DNA of 63,015 bases from Lachnospiraceae bacterium (GTDB lineage Bacteria; Bacillota; Clostridia; Lachnospirales; Lachnospiraceae), in contig WRAQ01000015.1 in the NCBI GenBank assembly GCA_009780115.1, positions 1 through 63,015 of the forward strand. The letters run 5' to 3'. Within the stretch, counting starts at the first letter, position 1. Every line of letters begins with the position of its first letter. The position numbers and the translations under genes are program-made. The notes under the pieces are model-generated. The model saw nothing but the letters and a program-made list of their open reading frames with translations, searched no databases and was not told the DNA's origin. Positions 24,997-32,668 of this stretch are shown here, piece by piece.

Positions 24997-26232
24997 TTAT
25001 CCATAATGCCGCCAAGGTTCTACTAATGGAGCTATGTAATATGGATTATGTGTATGAGAATGGTTATACAATCCGCCTGTACCCCATTTTGATTGAATTG
25101 TCGTATTGGATGTCGGTGAAGATGTCGGTGTTACAAGTTTACCGCTATGTGTAACGGAACCGTTACTACCAAAAAAAACCACTCTGGATTTGGTTGAAGC
25201 TGTAGTTGTATAGCTGCCATCTGTCCAATATGAAGCAGGATTATTCATCCAGTGAGTGCCATGTCCCGAAGTAATCCAAGCATGGGAATGACAATTATAT
25301 TGCAATGATGCGTTCGCTTGCCTAGTAGCATTTGGATAAGCCGAACCAAGGCTTGAATTTAAACTATTTATTTCAGCAGTAGTAAGTGTTGTTGTATGTA
25401 CCATTGTGCTAACAAGGGTATTATTTGGCGTTCTCACTGAACCATTATTATAAAATACAGTACGGCCCAATCCAGAATGAAAATAGGACAAAGAGCCTAG
25501 CGGCATAATACCACTTGTAGATGATATGCTATCTGATATACTGCTTGACATACTCAAAGTATATCCATAAATATCATTTTCTTCACTTTTGATTTCAAAT
25601 TTCTTATTTGCTTCTTCGGCTAACAGATTGATTTCATTATCGCTTAATTTCTGTAAAAAAATTTCCTGCGATAATAGAATTTCTAGTGCATTCAAGTAGT
25701 GCATTCTATCATATAATCGCAACTCACTATCTGTATATTCATTTGTTTGTTCAGTTTCGCCGGGATAGCGAATACTGTCTTCGGTAACAATAAAACCTTC
25801 GTTAATAAAATCTTCCTTTAAAACTGGCATTGCAGATTGGTAGGTTTTCAATAATTCTGTACCTGCATCTTCTCTATTTTCCAACTCTTGCAATCCATTA
25901 AAAACCATTGATACAGCTTTATACCCCATATCATAAGTGCTATAAACAAACATATCGATAAGTAGCGGATAATTTAAGAAAGATTGCACAAGTTCTGCGG
26001 TAGACATTTTTCTTAAATATTCATCCGGAATTTGACAGGCGGCAATCATGTCCATATGGTCATATAATACTGACCATTCTTGCATATTAGGTCTTACAGG
26101 ATAAGAATATCCTCTTGATGAAATGGAAATGTTATTTCCAAAATCTGATTTCACACTTGCTCCTAATAAATTAGGAAAGAGTGCAATAATTGCTAATAAT
26201 ACAAAAAATCGTTTTAATATCGTGTTTTTCAT
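24997..26232 (-). CDS. Secreted protein with putative papain-like or NlpC-like cysteine peptidase domain
   Basis: The 411-residue product has a signal peptide (FFVLLAIIALFPNLLGASV, residues 9-27). Residues 60-220 are helical and unassigned. The C-terminal part (about 275-405) contains YNCHSHAW, WMNNPASYWTDGSY and VTHSGKL followed by SKWGTGGLYNH. This Cys-then-His order with a Trp/Gly-rich core is seen in secreted Firmicute proteins related to cysteine peptidase folds, so Cys in NCHSHAW and His in THSGK could be the catalytic pair. Substrate unknown. ATG at 26232 follows AAAGGAA. It is the last gene of a three-gene islet. Confidence 0.6.
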   Translation of the reverse strand: MKNTILKRFFVLLAIIALFPNLLGASVKSDFGNNISISSRGYSYPVRPNMQEWSVLYDHMDMIAACQIPDEYLRKMSTAELVQSFLNYPLLIDMFVYSTYDMGYKAVSMVFNGLQELENREDAGTELLKTYQSAMPVLKEDFINEGFIVTEDSIRYPGETEQTNEYTDSELRLYDRMHYLNALEILLSQEIFLQKLSDNEINLLAEEANKKFEIKSEENDIYGYTLSMSSSISDSISSTSGIMPLGSLSYFHSGLGRTVFYNNGSVRTPNNTLVSTMVHTTTLTTAEINSLNSSLGSAYPNATRQANASLQYNCHSHAWITSGHGTHWMNNPASYWTDGSYTTTASTKSRVVFFGSNGSVTHSGKLVTPTSSPTSNTTIQSKWGTGGLYNHSHTHNPYYIAPLVEPWRHYG

Positions 26233-26365
26233 GGTTTGTTCCTTTCGTCATAGTTTTAAGTTTAAATACAATCAGTTTCTACTAATATTATTTTTATTTG
26301 CCTCCTCTCTTATTGAATACGAACACTCTTAAAATGTCATTAATTTTCTTCTTCCTTTTATATTA

Positions 26366-27064
26366 TTAATTATGAATTTCAACATAGCGAGCGCCAACAG
26401 TAGCGTGTAATGGTACAGTAGAAGATTGAAAAACTAATGCTCCATCAGTATCAATATCGAATCTTGCGACTTCCTCACCACTTTCATAATGGATGATTAA
26501 TTCATAATCCATAAATGTATAATAACAAGAATCCACTAATATAAAACTGCTGATTGGCGGTGTTACTAACCATACCGTTCCATCATGATTAAGAATTATG
26601 GAAAACAATTGTTCTAATTTTTGCTTTTGAGTTGCATTTTCTAATATATATGTACCATAAACATCATGTGCAATTGTACTCATGAGAAATTGATTAAAAT
26701 TATTATCTCGCTCAAAAACTAATAAATAATCATTTTTTGAATAACCTTTTAATTCAAAAATATGCCAGTTTGTGCCATATTCGTCTAAAGCGCTTCCAAC
26801 TTCTTCACCTCTTTCAAGTGGAAGTGTGTTATCCCAAGTTCCTGTTATATTAAAATATTCTATTTCGTCCAATGTAAGAAACATAGTCGGAGAGTTTCTA
26901 ATTGAATCTTCCTTGTAAAAGATTTCTATTTCATTTAACATTGAATTAGCCTCTCTATTAATCATAAGTCCAATAATTAATGCTACTGTTAATATAACTG
27001 CTACTATGATAGTCACTTTAAATTTTACATTAAAATGTAGTACATTCTTAAATAATTTAAACAT
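26366..27064 (-). CDS. Membrane-anchored protein of unknown function
   Basis: The 232-residue protein has one N-terminal membrane helix (FKVTIIVAVILTVALIIGLMI, about residues 15-35) and then about 195 residues predicted outside, with no Cys-rich or catalytic motif I recognise. Its beta-rich sequence has repeated aromatic-hydrophobic pairs (FNITGTW, LLVFERD, ELIIHYESGEEV). It lies between the secreted protein and a divergent BlaI-like repressor, 134 bp before the former. I would expect it to work with the secreted protein at the cell surface. No family assigned. Confidence 0.6.
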   Translation of the reverse strand: MFKLFKNVLHFNVKFKVTIIVAVILTVALIIGLMINREANSMLNEIEIFYKEDSIRNSPTMFLTLDEIEYFNITGTWDNTLPLERGEEVGSALDEYGTNWHIFELKGYSKNDYLLVFERDNNFNQFLMSTIAHDVYGTYILENATQKQKLEQLFSIILNHDGTVWLVTPPISSFILVDSCYYTFMDYELIIHYESGEEVARFDIDTDGALVFQSSTVPLHATVGARYVEIHN

Positions 27065-27268
27065 AATTTTTTATCCTTTTTATTATTTCTTAATTTGATT
27101 ATTTTTGAATAAAAACATCTTTCACAATAATTGTTGATATTATAATATACATCGCCTTATTATAATATATATTATATTATAATAAAATACAACTCATTCT
27201 TATGAATATTATTGAAAATTTTCCACACATCATTTACTATTGTAATAGGGGGTAGATGGAGGGTTAAA
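27065..27268. promoter_or_regulatory. AT-rich divergent promoter region with nested palindromes
   Basis: Between the two divergent islet genes the sequence is nearly all A and T. It contains long runs of TTATAATATA-type dyads around 27135-27190, including TTATAATATATATTATATTATAA-like symmetry. BlaI-type repressors bind dyads, so these are candidate operators for the repressor encoded at 27269. Confidence 0.45.
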
Positions 27269-27685
27269 ATGGGCAAATTTAAGTTGACCAGTAGAGAAAG
27301 GGACTTAATGGAAATTTTCTGGAAAGCTGATAAGGCTTTAGCAGGTTCTGATTTTCCAAATTATGATAGGACTTTAAAGTCAAACACAGCCAATATTTAT
27401 TTGAGAAAATTGCTAGATAAAGGATTGATAAAGATAAGTGATTATGAAATGCGTAAAAATATCATAACGAGAACTTACGTTCCCTCATTGTCTAAACAAG
27501 AGTATGAGACAGAAAAGTTTTTTCATTCTTTAAACAAATACGAATTTAATACCGCTTTATTTATTGCTTCGTTATTTGATGAAAATATTAATGAAGAAAA
27601 CGAACTTAAAGAACTTCTAAAATTAGAAAAGATAATAAATGAGAGAAAAGCGAAATTTGCGGTAGAGGGAACGAAAAGCCTCTAG
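27269..27685 (+). CDS. BlaI/MecI-type transcriptional repressor
   Basis: The 138-residue protein has an N-terminal winged helix (KLTSRERDLMEIFWKADKALAGSDF, then NTANIYLRKLLDKGLIKI) and a C-terminal helical dimerisation segment, the BlaI/penicillinase-repressor layout. Homologues are released by proteolysis through a BlaR1 sensor, but no BlaR1 is visible here. ATG at 27269 has GGAGGG seven bases upstream. It is divergent from the membrane protein gene and probably controls the islet. A terminator overlaps its stop codon. Confidence 0.7.
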   Translation: MGKFKLTSRERDLMEIFWKADKALAGSDFPNYDRTLKSNTANIYLRKLLDKGLIKISDYEMRKNIITRTYVPSLSKQEYETEKFFHSLNKYEFNTALFIASLFDENINEENELKELLKLEKIINERKAKFAVEGTKSL

Positions 27686-27713
27686 ACGGTGTGCTTTTCC
27701 GTTTAGAGGCTTT
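27675..27713 (+). terminator. Long hairpin overlapping the repressor stop codon
   Basis: AAAGCCTCTAGACGG at 27675-27689 pairs with CCGTTTAGAGGCTTT at 27699-27713, with one G-T pair. The stop codon TAG at 27683-27685 is in the 5' arm. The T-tract is weak (TTT), so termination is plausible but not certain. Confidence 0.6.
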
Positions 27714-27716
27714 CAT

Positions 27717-27876
27717 AACATTAGATTATTTACTATGGGCGCTGCCCAAACCCGGCCTCTGGGAATAAGGATAAAACTTTAGGCCCAACCCCGATATGCC
27801 TAATGGTAACGCCGACAAGATAAAAAAATAAATGTTGCTTATAAGATAAAAGCCGGTTAAACGGCTTTTTATTTTG
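27717..27876 (+). ncRNA. Candidate structured RNA, unassigned
   Basis: After the repressor gene there is a GC-rich block (about 27735-27825) with many C/G runs (GGGCGCTGCCC, GGCCTCTGGG, GGCCCAACCCC, ATGCCTAATGGTAACGCC), unlike its AT-rich surroundings. It ends in an intrinsic terminator on the plus strand, AAAAGCCG at 27848-27855 with CGGCTTTT at 27862-27869 and a T-tract, so a transcript of about 150 nt is possible. No ORF with an SD is seen. It could be a conserved RNA such as the raiA/ARRPOF class; I cannot confirm that by eye. Confidence 0.4.
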
Positions 27877-27892
27877 GTTATGCCAATAAAAG

Positions 27893-27927
27893 ACGGCTAC
27901 ACTTTTCTTTGTGTAACCGTTTTTATT
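27893..27927 (+). terminator. Second intrinsic terminator
   Basis: ACGGCTACAC at 27893-27902 pairs with GTGTAACCGT at 27911-27920, one mismatch, followed by TTTTATT. Beyond it, 27950-27975 contains two direct GTGTAA motifs (CGTGTAA, ATTT, CGTGTAA) next to the tRNA, compatible with arm-type recombinase sites. Confidence 0.65.
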
Positions 27928-28025
27928 GCAAGGTTAAGTCTATGATTCTTAATCGTGTAAATTTCGTGTAAGCCGTTTTCCTTTAAGCAAATTTCCTTGT
28001 ATTTTCGGGCTTTACTGATTTTTTA

Positions 28026-28099
28026 TCGAAGCGACAGGATTTGAACCTGCGACCTCTGCGTCCCGAACGCAGCGCTCTACCAAACTGAGCCACGCTTCG
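28026..28099 (-). tRNA. tRNA-Pro (anticodon CGG)
   Basis: The minus-strand sequence folds as a cloverleaf: acceptor CGAAGCG/CGCTTCG, D-arm GCTC/GAGC, anticodon stem CTGCG/CGCAG with loop TTCGGGA giving anticodon CGG, and T-arm GCAGG-TTCAAAT-CCTGT. The discriminator is A and CCA is not encoded. Its 3' end is duplicated at 24787, so it served as an insertion site for the flanking islet. Confidence 0.93.
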
Positions 28100-28169
28100 T
28101 AAGTATCTTTAAAATAACCCTAGACTTTATACATAGTACAATCTTTGCCGCCAAATGTCAATTACTTTT

Positions 28170-28898
28170 TCACAGCGTTTCCCCCATAATCATTTTTTCA
28201 AAGCACTCGCGATATGCCTTTTGCGCGGCATCTTGATATTTTCTGCCGATGGGGACCCGCTCGCCGTTTTCAAAAACAAAATCCGTTTTTGTCATTTTTC
28301 TTACATGGAGTATATTTACGACATAACTTCTGTGACATTGAATAAATGTCGAGCCGTCCAATTTGTCCAGCAAATTAGACAAACTCAAACCGGAAGCTGT
28401 TTTTCTGCCCGCCGCAAATGTAAATATGCAATTTCTGACTATTATTTCAACGAAATAAATATCACGAAGCCGGATTTGAAGCGGCATCCTGTTTACAATA
28501 ATCTCAATAGTTTTGGCGAAACGCTCAATCTGCAACCGGCATTTTTCCATTGCTTCGTTCATATTTATTTGTTCTACCGGTTTTAGTATATAAAAAACCG
28601 CAACGCTATAGCCGGCAAGGATATATTCATCGCTGGTAGTAGTAAAAATAATCGCAGCATCCTTATCAAGCGCATTAATCTTTTTTGCGGTATCCATTCC
28701 GGTGATACCGCTTTTTGTCATATAAATATCCATAAAAATTATTTGAAATTTTCCTGGTTCAAATACCGAAAGAAAATCTTCACCGCTGGTAAAAAAATTA
28801 ATCTCGGCTGTCAGCTTGTTAGCGTTAAGATAACGGTTAAGCACCTTATCAAGCAACTGTGCATCCGCTTTAGTATCTTCGCATATAGCAATCCTCAT
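28170..28898 (-). CDS. LytTR-family response regulator
   Basis: The 242-residue regulator has a receiver domain (MRIAICEDTKAD acidic pocket, IIFMDIYMTKSGITGMD with the phospho-acceptor Asp near residue 57, late Lys in ILKPVEQ) and a LytTR DNA-binding domain (about 140-235; IRLRDIYFVEIIVRN, TFIQCHRSYVVNILHV, FENGERVPIGRKYQ). LytTR regulators are usual partners of GHKL kinases controlling virulence, bacteriocins or cell-surface genes. Its start overlaps the kinase stop by four bases (28895-28898), so translation is coupled. Confidence 0.92.
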   Translation of the reverse strand: MRIAICEDTKADAQLLDKVLNRYLNANKLTAEINFFTSGEDFLSVFEPGKFQIIFMDIYMTKSGITGMDTAKKINALDKDAAIIFTTTSDEYILAGYSVAVFYILKPVEQINMNEAMEKCRLQIERFAKTIEIIVNRMPLQIRLRDIYFVEIIVRNCIFTFAAGRKTASGLSLSNLLDKLDGSTFIQCHRSYVVNILHVRKMTKTDFVFENGERVPIGRKYQDAAQKAYRECFEKMIMGETL

Positions 28899-30838
28899 GA
28901 TTCAACCTCCCATATTGGTATTGCGATTTTCGCATGAAAAATATTTTCCGCTTCTTTGTAAAAATTCGCATTACCGCCATATTTCTTACAGACAGTCTCT
29001 GCCGAAACAAGGCCAATGCCAAATCTTCCGGTCTGCTTGCGAGATAAAAAAAGTTCGTCTTTTTTTTCTAATATACCGTCAAACCGGTTTTTGACAAAAA
29101 TACCCAGCCAACCTAATTCACAGCCGATATTGACAGATACCTCACGCTCATCCTCCGGTAGTTTTGCCGATGCTTCCAATGCATTTTCCAAAAGATTAGA
29201 AATAATTACGCATAAATCAATATCAAGAATATTTATCATTGCCGGAAGCGAAGCGCGTATCAAAAATCCGGTTTCCTGCTGCCGTGCCATCCCTGCGTAT
29301 AAGCCAAGCAGCATATTAACAAAATCGTGGTCACAATAATGCATTTGTGAAATTTGAATCTTGATATCGTCCACAGCATCCAAATAAGCTGTCACTTTTT
29401 CGTTCGGCGCTGTTTTTGGTATAAGCTGTTTGATAACCGTGATATGGTGGCGCATATCATGTTTGGCGACCCGGGTTTCTTCTTCTTTATCCTCTAAAAG
29501 CGAAAGATAGGCGCGTTGTACATCAAGCATTTTTGAAACGCTTTCCACACGGTTCTCCATCGCCAGCCGCGAGCGGAATTGCCCCGCAATTAAAGCCGTC
29601 ATAACAACGCCAATCATTAGCACTACAAACCCGCCGGCAATCTCGGTGAACCAACCATAAATTATCGGCTCAAATATAGGCAGCATTATATCCATAATTA
29701 ACGCGGCGTTAAAAACCATCATCGCAATCAGCATAATCTTACTGTGCGTTTTACCGCGGAAAACACCATGCACGGCTATGATAGTCAAATATACAGCACA
29801 AACCCACGAATACCATTCAATTAGGCGGGAATAAGTCACCATTGTATTTAGGTTATCACCTGCTATAAACGGCATCAAAACAGCCCAACTGCATACAAAC
29901 ACAGCAAAGGTCCCTGCAAACCTAAACCATTTTTTGCTTGCTTCAGTCAATCCCCGGCTTATCAGCATAATAAAAAGAAACATGGCACAGTAAGCAAAAT
30001 TTTCGACCGTGTACCATGCAATTCCGCTTGGAAATAAAGTCTTTACAATGGGATAACAAGTATACAAAACATAACATAGACACAAACCGGTATAATACAG
30101 CGGCGAGATATCAACTTTATCCTTTTCTTTTAGTGTCAGCAGCCATACGCCAAAGTATAGCAAACCCAACACCAGGGCCAGCATATTGACAATCAGCCGG
30201 AACGTCAGCCGCATATTTAAAATATGCGATACGGCTTCCGGTAAGCCAAAAGCGGGCGGGTAGAACAAACCGCTATAAAAATGGCTGAAATTAGATACGG
30301 CAACAATGATTTCTATTGAGCCCGCCGCCTGTACCGTAACCGAGCCGCTGCGGGTCATCGGGCGATAATTTTCCGGATCGGGGTTGCCCATTTCGGATAC
30401 CAGCAGACCGTTAATGTACAGCCGGTGCGCCGAGTAGATTTCCGGCAGTTCCAAAGTATAACTTTTCGTTTCCGGCGGTAAATCTATCATCAGCCGATAG
30501 GTCGCGCTGCCGTGAGGGCTGTGGATAAGCACCCCGTTTATATATTTTTCAAAACCGCCGTATTGGCCGATGAAAACAAATTCCTCCGCTACCGGTTTGA
30601 CATTTGTCCCGTCAAAATCCGCCGGTGAGAGCAGCTTGTCCCTGTAGATTTCCCAATCCCGCACCAGCCATATCACCGGCCTTTGCACTAATTCATCATT
30701 GTCCAAAAAAAGAATACCGCCAACCGGCTGTGTTCCGGGCGCGGTATATTTATTATCAATATGCCAAAAGTAATAGAATAATATACAAGCGGCAAAAAAT
30801 GCGGTTAACAACAAGGTTGGGACAACGGCTTGTTTCAT
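28895..30838 (-). CDS. 7TM-DISM sensor histidine kinase with GHKL ATPase
   Basis: The 647-residue kinase has an initial membrane helix, an extracytoplasmic jelly-roll sensor domain (about 40-190; YRLMIDLPPETKSYTLELPEIYSAHRLYINGLL), seven helices (about 200-410), a coiled phospho-acceptor region with KHDMRHHITVIKQL, and a GHKL ATPase domain ending in GRFGIGLVSAETV. DISM sensor domains are thought to bind carbohydrates. ATG at 30838 has GGGAG upstream and follows the surface-protein stop by two bases. Kinase, regulator and surface protein form one operon. Confidence 0.9.
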   Translation of the reverse strand: MKQAVVPTLLLTAFFAACILFYYFWHIDNKYTAPGTQPVGGILFLDNDELVQRPVIWLVRDWEIYRDKLLSPADFDGTNVKPVAEEFVFIGQYGGFEKYINGVLIHSPHGSATYRLMIDLPPETKSYTLELPEIYSAHRLYINGLLVSEMGNPDPENYRPMTRSGSVTVQAAGSIEIIVAVSNFSHFYSGLFYPPAFGLPEAVSHILNMRLTFRLIVNMLALVLGLLYFGVWLLTLKEKDKVDISPLYYTGLCLCYVLYTCYPIVKTLFPSGIAWYTVENFAYCAMFLFIMLISRGLTEASKKWFRFAGTFAVFVCSWAVLMPFIAGDNLNTMVTYSRLIEWYSWVCAVYLTIIAVHGVFRGKTHSKIMLIAMMVFNAALIMDIMLPIFEPIIYGWFTEIAGGFVVLMIGVVMTALIAGQFRSRLAMENRVESVSKMLDVQRAYLSLLEDKEEETRVAKHDMRHHITVIKQLIPKTAPNEKVTAYLDAVDDIKIQISQMHYCDHDFVNMLLGLYAGMARQQETGFLIRASLPAMINILDIDLCVIISNLLENALEASAKLPEDEREVSVNIGCELGWLGIFVKNRFDGILEKKDELFLSRKQTGRFGIGLVSAETVCKKYGGNANFYKEAENIFHAKIAIPIWEVES

Positions 30839-30840
30839 AT

Positions 30841-32457
30841 TTACATCATCTCCCGTTTGCGCCAAAGAATAAAAAACGCACCGGCAATTATTATGCTAAT
30901 TATTCCCGTAATTAAAACGGCCATCCAATTATTTGGGTAAGACTCGGTAATAGGGGCTACCACATATAAAGATAGGTGGTTTGTCATAAATGAAACTGTT
31001 CTTTCGATTGTATCATACCTATACCAAACACCGTCCAATACACCATCATCGCTTAAATACCACACCACCACGGGCATGTTACCATAATACGGCACGGTAA
31101 TGGTGATGTAGCCGTCAAAGTTACTAATATGCTGCGTACCTGATACCATGGTAATTTTGAACACCAAATCATCGGGATTGACGGACTCCTGCTGTGCTTC
31201 CGTCAAGTTGATTGCTTGCGTGAATGAAGCCGTTATATAAGGCCCGGACGCTGCCGCGACAGTTGACTTCACCGCATCCGGATCGAGCGTTAATGTGCCA
31301 AGCGGGAGTGTAAATGTGACCGAAAGCCCTGCTTCGGCAAATCGTTTCCATTCAGCAACCGGTAAGGTGTAGCTTTCCAGCATTACCGTTCCGTTTGATA
31401 TATTGTAATCATTTAATAAATCCGGCCAAATTGCCGATTCCGGCGCGGCGATTGGTAACGGTGTATCTTCCGGTTCCGGTATGTATGAAACAGCCGGTGT
31501 TGGTATTGGCGAAACAATCGGTTCCAGTAACGGTGAAGCAGCCGGTTCCGCTGCCGGAGTTGGTAATGGTAAAACCGCCGGTTCCGCTAAAAGAATTGTT
31601 ACCGGCGCAGATTCCGGATTATCGTTACCGGAGTTTACCGGGGGTAAAACATTAGTTCCGTCAGGCCGTCTGCCGGTACGGCAACCGCCGATAATGTATC
31701 CGTTTTTGTAATTTTCATCTAGTGTGACATAAACCGGTTCGGACATTCCTTGCAAAATGTCGTTGCCGTTTACTTCAATTTTAAAACCATAAACGCGGCC
31801 TTCTTCCAACCCGGATAAGCGAAAACCGTCGGTTTCGACTAAAAGGCCATTGGAACCGCTTATATCAAACCACGTATTGCCGTCATCGTCTGACTGCCAT
31901 ACGGTAACATCACAACCCGCCCACGGGTACAACCTTTTTACAGGGAAAGTAAGCATATCCCCCCAATGCCATACCCCGCTGTCATGCCACCATCCACGCC
32001 TTATATTTTCTTCATCTATTACCGGTATCTGCGGTTCCAGCACAGTCATGATAATTGCGGGGCGGAGATTGTTCGGGTTTTCAATAACACCACTGGTGAA
32101 AACCGAAAAATCAATCTCGCCGTGCAGCGTATATACTCCTGGTGTATTAGGGTTGTATGCAGATATATCCCATGATAAAATTGTCAGAAAAATCCGCACG
32201 TTACCATTCGGCCCGTCGGCAAACGCAGACAAGCGCGTTAGCGCATGAATATCCGCAGCATCGGTATCTTCAAAAGCCGTACCAACAACGGTTTCAATTT
32301 GAAACGGCGACCCGGGTATGGATGTAAGGACAAATATATCTGCTTGGATATCATTTGTGCCGGATATTTCCGCATTCTCCGCAAACACAGCCGGAATGCC
32401 TGTTACTGTAAACATTATTATCAATGCGGCCGCAATCGCAATCAAACGCTTCAACAT
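30841..32457 (-). CDS. Surface-exposed protein with C-terminal membrane anchor
   Basis: The 538-residue product has a signal peptide (LIAIAAALIIMFTVTGIPAVFAEN), beta-rich segments at about 40-250, a Pro- and Glu-rich linker near 265-345 (repeats of the VLPLPTPA, SPIPTPA, EPEDTPLPI type), a beta domain near 350-490, and a C-terminal helix (WMAVLITGIISIIIAGAFFILW) followed by KREMM. There is no LPXTG, so the helix anchors it. It is the first gene of the kinase/regulator operon, so it may be a ligand-binding partner of the 7TM kinase. No family recognised. Confidence 0.65.
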   Translation of the reverse strand: MLKRLIAIAAALIIMFTVTGIPAVFAENAEISGTNDIQADIFVLTSIPGSPFQIETVVGTAFEDTDAADIHALTRLSAFADGPNGNVRIFLTILSWDISAYNPNTPGVYTLHGEIDFSVFTSGVIENPNNLRPAIIMTVLEPQIPVIDEENIRRGWWHDSGVWHWGDMLTFPVKRLYPWAGCDVTVWQSDDDGNTWFDISGSNGLLVETDGFRLSGLEEGRVYGFKIEVNGNDILQGMSEPVYVTLDENYKNGYIIGGCRTGRRPDGTNVLPPVNSGNDNPESAPVTILLAEPAVLPLPTPAAEPAASPLLEPIVSPIPTPAVSYIPEPEDTPLPIAAPESAIWPDLLNDYNISNGTVMLESYTLPVAEWKRFAEAGLSVTFTLPLGTLTLDPDAVKSTVAAASGPYITASFTQAINLTEAQQESVNPDDLVFKITMVSGTQHISNFDGYITITVPYYGNMPVVVWYLSDDGVLDGVWYRYDTIERTVSFMTNHLSLYVVAPITESYPNNWMAVLITGIISIIIAGAFFILWRKREMM

Positions 32458-32668
32458 ATCAAATTCCTTAAAATCTATCTAATTAATGCACAATACATCG
32501 TATTCTAAGTATATCATAAATTTCTCCTGTTGTAATTTTGATTTTATTACCATTCACGACATTTGGGGGTTGTTCATGCAAAACTTATTGAATTTTACCG
32601 TTAAAATCATACAATTACTTGTATTGTACGATTTACGGTTATAAAAATAAAATGGGCGGGATTAATTA
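32458..32668. promoter_or_regulatory. Divergent intergenic region of the signalling block
   Basis: This 211-bp gap serves both the surface protein operon (minus) and the propeller/HD-GYP gene (plus). On the plus strand a TTGTAT with TAAAAA about 17 bp later is a weak sigma-A candidate. It contains no ORF and no strong palindrome. Shared control by the LytTR regulator is plausible. Confidence 0.4.
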
